From CAVVFX01 sp963747535 (lineage in GTDB: Bacteria > Acidobacteriota > Terriglobia > Bryobacterales > Bryobacteraceae), in assembly GCA_963747535.1 (NCBI GenBank), contig CAVVFX010000001.1:62001-126000 (forward strand): a stretch of 64,000 nt of DNA, written 5' to 3'. Positions 36,064 to 45,900 of the stretch are shown here, piece after piece. Every line of letters begins with the position of its first letter. The stretch's first letter is position 1. The notes under the pieces are model-generated. The model had not been told where the DNA came from. It was given only the letters and a program-made list of their open reading frames with translations, and did no database searches. The translations under genes and the position numbers were made by a program.

Positions 36064-37040
36064 TTGGGTACCACTCGGCGTCGAGGGTGTACCGGAGGAT
36101 GGGTACAAGGTCCTGAGAAGAAGGTTCAATTGCTCCATGTTCTGTTGAAGCCCGATACTGCGGAAATCACAGTTGAGCAGGTTGGCACCCCGCCGGACAA
36201 ACCGGTGTGGGTAGACCAAACAGTGGTGCTGCGTCTGGCTGCCAAGCGAGCGTCGAGCTCTACGCTCGATCCGGCGGGCAAACCGTCGTCAACCAAGGAA
36301 GGCGAATACACTTTTGAGAAAGTCTGTAAATTCGGCGTAAATGTCTTACAGCCTTGAGGGTCGACAGCCCCATACGGCTCCAGGGTTGACACTATCGGTG
36401 TTGAGAACCGTCCACTTTACCGTAACCAATTGCGCTTCAGACACTTGAGGAGGCGAAACGGACCATTCCTTGATCTTCGGTGGTTCTATCGTCGGCGCTA
36501 GCTAGGGGGAAGCTAGTCCTTCAAATCCGGCACATCCGCAGATTCTCATACTCACACAGAACGGAGCGCAAGTGTTCCTAGGTCCCCCGGAGCGCGTGGA
36601 GGTTTTCACAGTTAACGGACAGACAGCAACGCGGATCACCTCGCTGCCCTGCAGAGTCAATCTCGCAAGCGGCGCGACCGGTGAAGACACGCAAACGTTG
36701 CGTGTTCATGGCTCCGATTTGGTTCTTGGTGGTTCAAATGAACTGGGACAGAAAATGCGGCAACAGTCCCACTGGCACGACCGAACGCAAGGCAAGGGCG
36801 TTTCAGCGACAAGGAAGTCCGCCTGAGAACAATAGATCCGGTGCTGAGTCGCCGGCACTGACCTGACCGTCACCCAAATCTGGGGGAGGCGGGGCGAGAT
36901 CAATCTTCATTGGCACCTGGGTAAATGACGATAAACAAAAGCTGATAATCGACCCGCAGGTGAATGTATCAGGCTTGTATACGTCAGCTAAGTGCGCACT
37001 AATCAATCCAAGCGACCTGAGGCAATTGGGCGTATACTAA
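36064..37040. pseudogene. Scrambled partial copy of the CIS kinase gene's C-terminal region
   Basis: Three blocks resemble parts of the kinase gene at 11594-14893. Plus-strand 36134-36330 encodes LLHVLLKPDTAEITVEQVGT and STLDPAGKPSSTKEGEYTFE. Block 36335-36500 matches 12498-12655 on the same strand and so encodes in the opposite direction to its neighbours. Block 36535-36830 reads ILILTQNGAQVFLGPPERVE, VFTVNGQTATRITSLPCR and GSDLVLGGSNE on the plus strand. A last piece near 36905 reads FIGTWVNDDKQKLIID, like the kinase's FAGTWVE segment. The middle block is inverted. No kinase or FHA part is present. Divergence is moderate, so the copy is not recent or derives from a paralogue. Confidence 0.8.
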
Positions 37041-37081
37041 TTGGGCATCAGGATAATGTGAAGCCGGATAAGGAGGGAACA

Positions 37082-37759
37082 ATGGATATCACAAAGATCG
37101 TCGGTTTCATCCTCGCTCTCGTTGTTGCGGCGCTCCCAATTTGTGTAATTTGTGCGCTCGTGATACGGGTCGTTCGACTCCGCCGGAGGCGCATCAAAGC
37201 GCTGGAGGCGCTTGCCCCAGAGCTTGGCTTTTCTTTTCTGGACGAGGTCGGGTTTGCCGGAGATCAGGAGGTGCAGACGCTCAAGGCACTTCTTCAGAGA
37301 GATGGACGCGGCGCCTTCAGCAATACGATGGAAGGGACTGTGTCCGGGCTCCGCGCTCTTCTATTTGACTGGAGGGACACCTCGGGGCACAAGACTCATG
37401 TAAGGACGATTGCGGCCTTCGCCAATGTGGGCTGCAATCTTCCGCGATTCGAGCTGAAGAAGCAACAGTGGCTCCCGGCCGGCAACCAGCGAATCGAGTT
37501 CCAAGAGATCCCGGCGTTCTCGAAAAATGTCATCGTGACCGGTGACGACGCGGCGAGCATTCGCCGCTTGTTCACTCCCCAGGTATGCGATTTCGTCACC
37601 ACCTTCATGTCTGACAAGAAGTGGCGAATCCAAGGACATCAGAAATGGTTGGTGTTCTATCACCCTGATAACCTCCTAAGCCCTTCGATGTGGCGCGGCT
37701 TTCTCGAAGATACCTCTCAAATCGCCAGCAGGTTGCTCGAGAGTGCCAGAGCTGGTTAA
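37082..37759 (+). CDS. Membrane-anchored hypothetical protein
   Basis: The ATG at 37082 has a near-perfect AAGGAGGGA site just upstream and is clearly better than the longer frame from 36992. The 225-residue protein has one N-terminal membrane helix (IVGFILALVVAALPICVICA) followed by a basic stop-transfer RRRR run, so the rest is predicted cytoplasmic. The soluble part alternates strands and helices (GLRALLFDWRDTSGHKTHVR, FATVFM-like C terminus). It resembles single-pass DUF3137-like proteins, but I do not assign a function. It lies between a kinase-gene relic and a dispersed repeat. Confidence 0.75.
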   Translation: MDITKIVGFILALVVAALPICVICALVIRVVRLRRRRIKALEALAPELGFSFLDEVGFAGDQEVQTLKALLQRDGRGAFSNTMEGTVSGLRALLFDWRDTSGHKTHVRTIAAFANVGCNLPRFELKKQQWLPAGNQRIEFQEIPAFSKNVIVTGDDAASIRRLFTPQVCDFVTTFMSDKKWRIQGHQKWLVFYHPDNLLSPSMWRGFLEDTSQIASRLLESARAG

Positions 37760-37880
37760 GATGTGACCTAAATCCCCGTCATTGGCCTTCCAAACGTTCA
37801 ACCCTCAGCAGAGACTCTGAGACGCACCCGCTGAGAGGCCAGATCGGCCTGGGAAGAGGTGGACCAGTTCCGGCCGACGG

Positions 37881-38302
37881 ATACTCGCGGCAAGCTTTGA
37901 GGGCACCGCTTTGCCGCAGTATTGGCCATTTCCAGCAAGTCGCAGCCGTTCCGCTGTCAACCAAAAGGCCAGAGAGTTCGAAGTCGGAGCTATCTGCCTC
38001 CCCAAACGGATTTCGCGCCAAGGACCTTTCGGTTAACAGCCGGGCGTATGACAGGTGTTGAAATGAGGGCCTGGGAGTATTCTCCTATCTTCCCGGCCTT
38101 AGCCCTTGTCGGCCAGGCACGGAAAGCGGTCTCTCAACCATCACCACGAAAACTATGCGGCACTTGTCCCATCCGCCAACCCAGCACACCCGCCAACCGT
38201 CGATGCGATCGCCCAGGTTGGCACGCCTGAACAGGCGCAGAAACTTGGTTTCCATTTCCATAGCCACCCATGGATCGCTCAGTTCGTGCGGACAGTCAAG
38301 GT
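37881..38302 (+). repeat. Dispersed repeat, copy B (interrupted by IS6 element)
   Basis: Starting at atactcgcggcaagctttga, this about 420-bp block matches 51019-51429 almost base for base, and its first 180 bases match the reverse complement of 101-297. The match breaks at 38302 exactly where the inverted repeat of an IS6-type element begins, while copy C continues into a DUF2924 gene. The IS therefore probably inserted into, or deleted, a similar cassette here. Confidence 0.85.
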
Positions 38303-39140
38303 GGTTCCGTTGCGACCTTCGAAGACCCGAGTTTGGTACGGTAGAAGTCCATGCCGATCACGCCCAGCAATCCGTTCAAAGGTCGTCAGTACCCGGGTGA
38401 AGTGATCGTTTTGTGCGTGCGTTGGTATCTTCGTTACCCGCTTTCCTATGCGCACGTCTCCGAGCTCTTGGAGGAACGCGGCGTGGAAGTGGACCCCAGT
38501 TGCATCTGGCGTTGGGTGCAGGCTTACGCTCCCGAACTGAATAAGCGCTGCCGCCCTTTTCTGAAGCCGGTAAACAAAAGCTAACGCATCGACGAGACAT
38601 ATGTTAAGGTAAGGGGCCAGGACAAGTATCTGTATCGAGCGCTGGACTCAACAGGTCAGACCATCGAGTTTCTGCTCACAGCGAAGCGCGACAAGGCTGC
38701 CGCCAAACGCTTTCTGGTCAAGGCGATCGAAGCATCGGGTAATCCCATGCCGAGGGTGATGAACGTCGACAAGAACCCGGCCTATTCGGCTGCGATGGAA
38801 GAACTGAAAGCTGAAAGTGTCATCCCGCGGCGCGTCGCATTACGACAGTGTAAGTATCTTAATAACGTGATTGAACAGGACCATCGGTCGGTGAAGAAGC
38901 GCGTCTGGTTAGCCAAGGGCTATGGATCCTTTCAGAGCGCGTGGCGGACACTGCAGGGAATCGAGACGATGCACATGATCAGGAAGGGAAGAGTGAAATG
39001 GCTGCCGAAAGAAGATGCGGTTGGCCAAGCGATGTTCGTCGACGCGTTGTTCGGACTCGCCGCCTACTGTAATCCGGAATAACGCTCAACCCACTTGTAC
39101 TGACCCGAAATCGCTCTGCCGAGAACTTCGCAACGAAACC
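38303..39140 (+). mobile_element. IS6-family element
   Basis: The 838-bp element has terminal repeats ggttccgttgcga (38303) and, on the opposite strand at the right end, ggtttcgttgcga (ending 39140). It holds one transposase gene. No 8-bp target duplication is visible, as expected if flanking DNA was lost by the cointegrate/deletion activity typical of IS6. It sits between a dispersed repeat and a truncated NTPase gene. A 155-bp fragment of the same element is at 49831-49985. Confidence 0.85.
38351..39082 (+). pseudogene. IS6 transposase with in-frame stop
   Basis: The frame opens MPITPSNPFKGRQYPGEVIV with the IS6 start and HTH (HVSELLEERGVEVDPSCIWR), and is cut by TAA at 38582-38584, exactly where the family has the Trp of S-W-R-(I/V)-D-E-T-Y. 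It then continues without shift through RIDETYVKVRGQDKYLYRAL (first catalytic Asp), MNVDKNPAYSAAM (second) and VIEQDHRSVKKRVW (Glu) to the stop at 39082. Unless the TAA is read through, the enzyme is dead. Confidence 0.88.
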
Positions 39141-40204
39141 TTTCGCAGGATGCGACGTAACGCCGGATTCTTCAGAGGGTAGGCGAGCATGGGAAAGGCG
39201 GACTCAGCCGCTGTCAGTTCCGCGTCCTCCAGCGGGGGCACAGTGACGACCGCATGCTTGATCCCGGCTGACTGTAAGAAACTCGCGCGCACTTGGTCGA
39301 TCGAGTAGTCGCGACACGTAAGAACAATACGCATGCTCGCGTCGTCCGAAGCGAGGGTCATCAGGTCAGTGAATGCGTCGCGTGTGGGTTTCTCTAACAG
39401 GCGCTCGACGCTTTCGACTATGACGATCTTCCTGTCCTGCGCTGCGAGAATTGCACCGAGCGTGCTTGCGTTCGTCGGAATTTGCCCTGCGTGGAGCGTC
39501 GCATCTAAATGCGCTTGAGCAAATTCCTCACCACGGAAACCGAAGATGAAGTGGTCACTGGAGAGAAGCGTGACAACCTCCCTTCCGATCACAGACTTTC
39601 CGCTGCCGGCTGGTCCAGACAAGAGCACGATCTGCGAGGTCTGTAGTTGGGTCAGGACTTTCTGGGTCAGAGCGGCACGGGCCAAATGGAAACTTTGCCC
39701 TAGGTTTGGGCGGATTCCTCGAAGGATCAGGTCAGTGTGTTCCTTGAGCGCGCGAAGGATGCGCTGCTCGTTCGCACCCACGGATTTATGGCGACGCTGG
39801 AGTTCTTCAGGCATCGCGCCTCGACGTAAACTACGCGCCTCGTCCATAGCCTTGCTCGCGAAAGCGAGTAGCTCGTTCCAGGAGGCATCCGCGGCACAGA
39901 GAGGATCCCCCTCCGTTACCGTATGCGTGAGGAGACTCTTAATATGCGCTTCGGTCTGCCGTGTGGAGGTGTGAAAGTCCAGACTCAACACATGGACTAC
40001 GCAGAGGAACGACCAGATATCTGCGGCGTTGACCGGATTTCCCTCAATCTCACCAATGATCTTTTGTATTTCGCCACAATACCGGACCGCTGTCTCGGAG
40101 ATGAAACCCTTCGCCGCCAGCCGAGCTTCGAACTCCACCCCATCACGCGCCGCCCGTGCGCAGTCGAGAAGGCCCACGAAATGCTCCAGGAGAGTGTTGC
40201 GCAT
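39086..40204 (-). pseudogene. STAND-like NTPase, truncated by IS6 element
   Basis: The 372-residue frame has a helical N-terminal part and an NTPase domain: Walker A GPAGSGKS (197-204), a Walker B-like IVIVESVERLL, RIVLTCRDYSI with the STAND-type sensor Arg, and LKNPALRRILR near the end of the ATPase. The final 17 residues (VSLRSSRQSDFGSVQVG) are encoded by the end of the IS6 element, so the lid, winged-helix and C-terminal sensor repeats are gone. Large STAND NTPases are often anti-phage defence proteins; which subfamily this was cannot be said. Its start overlaps an ORF6N relic, so the N terminus may be artificial too. Confidence 0.75.
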
Positions 40205-40410
40205 TCGTGCGGTTGCGCCAGCTCATCGAGAACAACAAGGACATTGCTGCCCGCGTCGAGAAACTGGAGACGGGTCACGGCCGTGCGGCCTCGGTGATCG
40301 AAGTATTGGCGCAGGATATTGACCGTCTCGCGTATGAGGTGAAGGAAATGAAGGCCCTCCCGCCGGTGACCAAGCGGAAGATTGGTTTTCGCCTGGGTGA
40401 CGATGATTGA
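40201..40410 (+). pseudogene. ORF6N/antirepressor-like C-terminal fragment
   Basis: Read from about 40201 the plus strand gives AFVRLRQLIENNKDIAARVE, a helical stretch, and ends KRKIGFRLGDDD. This coiled-coil tail ending in (R/K)xIGF is the normal C terminus of ORF6N-domain phage antirepressor-like proteins. The DNA-binding ORF6N domain is missing; it should lie upstream, where the NTPase gene runs in the opposite direction. The break point coincides with that gene's start at 40204. Confidence 0.6.
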
Positions 40411-40413
40411 AGT

Positions 40414-40438
40414 ATGTGGTCACAGCCTGTGACCACAT
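40414..40438. promoter_or_regulatory. Perfect 12-bp palindrome, operator-like
   Basis: The arms atgtggtcacag and ctgtgaccacat are separated by one base, immediately after the ORF6N relic's stop. I recall similar TGTGGTCACA-type palindromes next to ORF6N genes, so this may be the leftover operator of that family. With such a short spacer it could also extrude as a cruciform or be a transposon target. No T-run follows, so a terminator is unlikely. Confidence 0.55.
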
Positions 40439-40636
40439 CAGTCGTCCTTTGCAAGCCCGTAACTCTGACGAATGATGCGCCGGTACTGCCGAAAGCCTTT
40501 TCGCCTCCCGTTGTTGGCCCCCTGCCTCTAGCGGAAGGCAGGCGCTCCTTCAGTCAAACAGCTTCCGCACCGACCGAGAAGCTATTTGACAGCGCACCCG
40601 CTTCCGCTACGCGGCGGTACTTCGTAGTCTTTTCTT

Positions 40637-42385
40637 TCATACCTGCAATGGGATATCGAGTCTGGCGGCCAGCACCGACCAACTGTCACAGGATCGAACC
40701 AGGTTATGAGATGGCGATCGCAAAAGCCCGACATTGAAAATCAAACGTGGGTCGCGTTGCTCGAGCACCTTCCAGGCCCAGTGCGCCGCCTGCTCGATTT
40801 CCGAACACGTCACTGAATAAACCAGCAGACCAAAAGGTGTCCCATAGCGATCCCCGGGGAGAAGGCTCTGCAGCAGTTCTTCAGCGCGGCGGCCCTCCCC
40901 TGCACGCATGAGCGCTCCGGCAAAGAGCCCGGTTGTGCCGGTATGCCATGGCGCCAGGGTATAGGCATTTTCGGCAGTGGCCCGGGCTTCGCCATGCGAG
41001 CCTCGCAAGGACTGGCTGAGGCCCAGCAGGTAGAAGGGCTGGTAGAGATTCGGGTGAAGCGCGCAAAGCTCTCGCAATTCCTCCTCCCCTGCGGCATCAT
41101 TGCCTCCGGCCAAAAGCGCGGCGGCATGGTGAAAGCGGCCAATAAAGTTCAATGGGTCGTCTTTGAGTCCGCAGACGCACTGGTCCGCCGATTCCCGCAG
41201 CCGGCCCACAAGTAGCAGATACATGGAATAGTACCAGCGCACGTAAGTCGGAACCGGTTCGCGAGTCATCGCCATTTTGAATTGGCGCTCCGCCTCCTTC
41301 CAGTCGAGCTCGTAAACGGACGCAATCATGCCCAGCACGCCGTGTGCCTCCTGCGAGGCCTGATCGAGGTCTAGGGCGCTTTGCGCGGCGGCCCGCGCCA
41401 GCGGCATGGCTTCATGCGCGGGCAACAGTCCGGGCAACACGGACGCGTAAATCGCCACAGCGAGACCGCTACGCGCCTCGACAAACCGCGGATCGAGAGC
41501 AATGGACCGCTCGTAGAATTCCCTGCTGAGCGCGAGAGATTCGCGCGTGAAAACGGTCACGCAGTAACGGGCCTTGAGGTAGGCCTCATAAGCCGGCAGT
41601 TGCGGGGTGTAGCGTCTGGATCCTCCCGGGAACTGCACCTGGAGGGCGGAGGAAATGGCTTGCGCAATTTCATCCTGGATGGCGAAGATGTCCGACATCT
41701 CGTGGTCGTAACGTTGCGACCAGAGATGGCTGCCATCGGCGGCAGCAATGAGCTGGGCGACGACGCGAACGCGGCTGCCCGCGCGCCGTACGCTGCCTTC
41801 CAGCACATTGGTCACCCCAAGGGCCGAGGCGATCTTGCGGATGTCTTCCTGTTTCCCTTTGAAGGCGAAGGCGGAAGTTCGCGCGATGACTTTGAGCCCG
41901 GATGCGCGCGTCAAATTGTTGATTATCTCTTCCGCCAGCCCGGCGGAAAAGTACTCGTTCTCCTTGTCGCCGGTCAGGTCCGCGAAAGGCAGCACCGCAA
42001 TCGAGGGAGGAATCGCAGAACCTGAACTCGCGGGCGCGGCCTTCACCTCCCCAATGAATCGGTAACCTCGCCGTGGGAGAGTCTCTACATACCGGGGTTT
42101 ATCCGCCGATTCCCGCAATGCGTCGCGCAATCGCCGGACCGCGGCGTTGATACTGTGATCGAACTCTACGATGGTGCTGCCGGGCCAGAGTTTGCCGCGG
42201 ATCTCCTCGCGCAAGACGACCTCGCCGGGACGTTCCAACAGCATTAGCAGGACCTGAAATGGCTGATCCGGCAGACGAATTCTTGCCTCACGTTTACGCA
42301 GTTCGCCCGCACGCACATCCAGTTCAAAAGGGCCAAAACGAATCGCTCCGCCGGGGTTACTGCTCCTGGAACCGTTCGCTTTCAC
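40637..42385 (-). CDS. Winged-helix (CadC/OmpR-type) regulator with TolB-like and TPR domains
   Basis: The 582-residue protein has an OmpR-type winged helix at about 14-110 (IRFGPFELDVRAGELRKREA, FDHSINAAVRRLRDALRES, YVETLPRRGYRFIG), then a TolB/FlgO-like domain at about 127-255 (SIAVLPFADLTGDKENEYFS, EEIINNLTRASGLKVIARTS, ADGSHLWSQRYDHEMSDIFA), then TPR repeats to the end. No membrane helix is obvious between them. This architecture is expanded in Acidobacteria, probably as one-component transcription regulators; signals are unknown. It is divergent from the RHS gene across 180-530 bp, so that gene is a plausible target. Confidence 0.88.
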   Translation of the reverse strand: MKANGSRSSNPGGAIRFGPFELDVRAGELRKREARIRLPDQPFQVLLMLLERPGEVVLREEIRGKLWPGSTIVEFDHSINAAVRRLRDALRESADKPRYVETLPRRGYRFIGEVKAAPASSGSAIPPSIAVLPFADLTGDKENEYFSAGLAEEIINNLTRASGLKVIARTSAFAFKGKQEDIRKIASALGVTNVLEGSVRRAGSRVRVVAQLIAAADGSHLWSQRYDHEMSDIFAIQDEIAQAISSALQVQFPGGSRRYTPQLPAYEAYLKARYCVTVFTRESLALSREFYERSIALDPRFVEARSGLAVAIYASVLPGLLPAHEAMPLARAAAQSALDLDQASQEAHGVLGMIASVYELDWKEAERQFKMAMTREPVPTYVRWYYSMYLLLVGRLRESADQCVCGLKDDPLNFIGRFHHAAALLAGGNDAAGEEELRELCALHPNLYQPFYLLGLSQSLRGSHGEARATAENAYTLAPWHTGTTGLFAGALMRAGEGRRAEELLQSLLPGDRYGTPFGLLVYSVTCSEIEQAAHWAWKVLEQRDPRLIFNVGLLRSPSHNLVRSCDSWSVLAARLDIPLQV

Positions 42386-42565
42386 TGGATGGAGTCTAGC
42401 ATTTTTTGTTTGTCAAAGGTAAGCCTTGCATCTTCACAGGAATAGCTGGTGAGATTCTTTTCACCTAAACATCAGGCGGATTGCATTGAGCCGGCCGGCT
42501 ATCCCAGGACATACTGTCCCTGCGAGGTCGAAATTACAAATCACCAAATGAAAGGAGAAAGTCAC

Positions 42566-42640
42566 ATGAGGGATCGAATCCGGCTCACCAATCACCCTTG
42601 GGGGCACACTGATCGACATCCAAAGGCCTCCTATTCCTAG
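42566..42640 (+). CDS. Possible 24-residue leader peptide or small ORF
   Basis: An ATG at 42566 is preceded by AAAGGAGAAAG at ideal spacing, the best ribosome site in the RHS upstream region. It encodes MRDRIRLTNHPWGHTDRHPK plus four residues. A short ORF with a strong site ahead of a large secreted-protein gene could be a leader peptide or a small protein. Basic and His-rich. No homologue is known to me, so chance is possible. Confidence 0.3.
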   Translation: MRDRIRLTNHPWGHTDRHPKASYS

Positions 42641-42919
42641 CCATGGGAATGGTCCGAGTGACTGCTAATCGTTATGACGAACCAAGTCCATATGATCTCA
42701 CCGGCGTTGTTACCCGGCACTTTCGCAGGGGACCTGATCATCCGCCGGGCAAGTGTGGCGGACGCAGCATCTGTCCCTGAGCTATTCTCAACCGCGTACC
42801 GGAACAGCTCGCACCTACAGATCGTTGTATCAGAGGACAGTCTCGGCTTACGATCCGGTGAAAGTCGTCTGCCCAATCAACCAGCCGGCCTTCTGAAATT
42901 TGGGCTTGACGGAGGCTAC

Positions 42920-45900
42920 GTGCAACCAACCTGCTCTCGAGACCTTAGCCGCGACTTCGCCCGCCGAGGGGCGGCGAGCGCGATCATGCTTATCCTGCTG
43001 TTCGCCCTGGTGGCACACGGCCAGCAGCCGACGAAACAGAAAGAACCCGGCGACAGCTTTGGCGTGGAGGCCGCTGTCCTTTCGGCCACGCCATCAGCCG
43101 GAATAGCGAGCACTACAGTCCGCGACACGACTATCGGCCAGGTGTCGCCTGCGCGATGGTCAGCTGGAGCCACACCGACCGGTCAATCTTCGCCAGTTCG
43201 CCCCGGATCAGGCGGGGCAGCCATCACTCCAGGCCCAGCCGGGCTGAACTTCACTGCTGACCCCACCGACGACGAGTTCCTGCGTACTGGGCTGTTCGTG
43301 CAGCCACTAATCCCAATCGGCCCCACGACTCGTGAGGAGAACCGCGATCTCTCGAGAGCACTGCGTGCCTACGCAAGCGGAGCCCGCGATGGCCACCTGG
43401 ACACCGTGCAGCCTATCCTCGATTTTATGGACAAGCACCCAAACTCCGCGTGGAAGTCCGTGTTGCAGTTGGAGCTTGGTGCAATCTACCGCAGGACAGG
43501 ACATTTTTCCAAGGCGCTAGACGTGTGGCAGGCGTGCTGGAACAACTCCAAGACCCTCACTAGCCCAAACGGTCGCACGGTGGGCGATATGGCCGTCGCC
43601 TATCTTTCGCAATTCGAGGCTTATCTCGGACGAAAGGAGGCGCTCGCACCGCTGCTCCAAGAAGTGAGGACGCGTCCGATTCGTGGGACGGCGGCGGAAC
43701 TGGTGAGCAACTCCTCGAGCGGCCTGGCAGACATGACCACAATGCCAGAATGGGCTTTCAAGTGTGGCCCGTCTGCCCTGGCGCGCATCCTCGCGGCTCA
43801 GACTTCGCGCCCATCCGCCCAAAGCCGCGCTGTCCTCGACCGGGCGCGGTCCACGCCCAACGGCCTCTCTCTGAGTGCCGTGCGGGCAATATCCGTCGAG
43901 GCGGGCATGAACTACCAAATGGCTTTCCGCTCGGAGGGAGCGCCGGCCATCGTTCCCGCCGTCGTCCATTGGAAGGTCGGACACTTTGCAGCCCTGCTGG
44001 GGAAGGGACTGGACGCCAGCTATTGGGTCGCAGACCCAACCTTCGGTGAGGACATTGTCATCAGTCCTTCCGCGCTGAATGAAGAAGCCAGCGGTTACTT
44101 CCTGGTTCCTCCAGGCCGACTGCCGAATGGATGGCGGAGCGTGGACGCGAGCGAAGGGGACAGTGTCTGGGGTCGCGGGGACACAGGATACAATCATGAC
44201 GTTGGCGCAACGGGTTGGCAAGAGATCCACGCCTTTGGCTGCGGCTCTGGCGGCGGCTGCTCGACCTGGAACGTCGAGGCCATGGTGGATGGCCTGTCAT
44301 TGCACGACAACCCCGTTGGGTATATACCACCAGTTGGCCCGGCAGTCCGCTTTCAGATGGACTACTCGCATCGGGACGCGCTGCAGCCGATGCAATTCGG
44401 ATACACAAACTTCGGAAACAAATGGACGGCCGGATGGCTCAGCTATATTACGAAGGGCACTTGCGAGTTGTCCTACGGAAGTCAGGGGATGGCAGTCGGT
44501 CCAAACGGCGCTCCGGCTCAGGTCACCGTCCTGCCGGTGAACTATGAGTGCGACACGCTATATCGCCGCGGCGGCGGAAGTGAGCAATACACATTCGATG
44601 TAACGCAGGTGCCTCACCTCGGTCAGAAAGGCCTCTCTGAGGTAGCTTCTTTCTTTGGGCAGATCAGTCAGGCAGTGCTTATCAAGCTCCTTGACCCGAA
44701 GGCGAACAACGCCCTCGTCGGGTATTGGCGGATGCTCCCTGATGGATCCATCGAGAAATTTGAATTACTTTACGGGAATAACGGTATCAACACAACGTTC
44801 TTCATGACTGAGGTCGACGATGCTCAGGGTAATGCAGTCGCAATCACGTGGGACAAGCAGTTCCGGATTGTGGCGCTCACCGACGCCCTGGGGCAAGTGA
44901 CCACGGTCTGTTATAACGATAGCTGGCAGACGTCTAATCTATGTGCCCAGCCGCCCGCGGCGACCAATCCGCCGACCAACCTGCAGGTCACGCAGGTTCG
45001 GGATCCGTTTGGCCGTTCGGCCTACTTCGGCTACGACCCACGGCCGCTCACGGCGGAGGGAGGAGGAACGGGCCATCTCACAAGTATTACCGACGTCCTC
45101 GGAATCACATCCACATTCATTTACGCCAAGAGCGATTTCATTTTGTCGCTGACGACCCCCTACGGCGTGACGCAGTTTGCGTTCACGGACTCGACCAACG
45201 ACAATACCGTCGGTAGCGCTCGTTCCGTGACCATTGCAGATCCACTCAATCGCACGAGCCGTGTGGAGTTTCGCCAGGGCGATCCTGACGGTAACTGCAC
45301 CGGCGCCGGGGCGAGCGGCGACGCTGCCACCGTCGAGTCCCATTTCATTACGTGCACGGAGCGGGCTACCCCGTCCGGCATGCCGCTGCAAATCTTGAAC
45401 CACTATCTTCAGTTTCGGAACACATTTATCTGGGACCCACACCAGTACCAGGCGGCTTTCGGTAATAGCGCCTCTCCCAGCGCCGTCTACTCCTCCGCCA
45501 AGTTGATCCATTGGCTGCACACCAACGACACCAACCGGCTCACCGCATCGCGCATCCCCGAGAGCACCAAGCTACCGCTTGAACATCGGACCTGGCTGCA
45601 GTACGAAAACCAAGCCGTCAATCAGTTCGAAGACAGCCAATACTACCAGTACCAGGGAGGGCCGATCAGCGTCGGGTCCAGCAACAAGCCTACGGCGAAG
45701 GGAACTCTGCTTGATGATGGCCGTACGCAACTGTGGACGTTTAAGTACAACTCATACGGGAAGGTTACGCAGATGAACGACCCGATCGGCCGCCAAGTCA
45801 CGCTGGCGTACGATGCAAACGGCATAGACTTACTCACTGTCACCAACACGACCACGGTAAACGGAACGCCGCTCAGGGATCTGCTGGTGACCTACGCAAA

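Noticed and set aside
42674..42919. GNAT acetyltransferase domain at the N terminus of the RHS frame
   Set aside because: Only about 20 residues resemble a GNAT start; a GTG with GGAGG at 42920 followed by a signal peptide is a better start.
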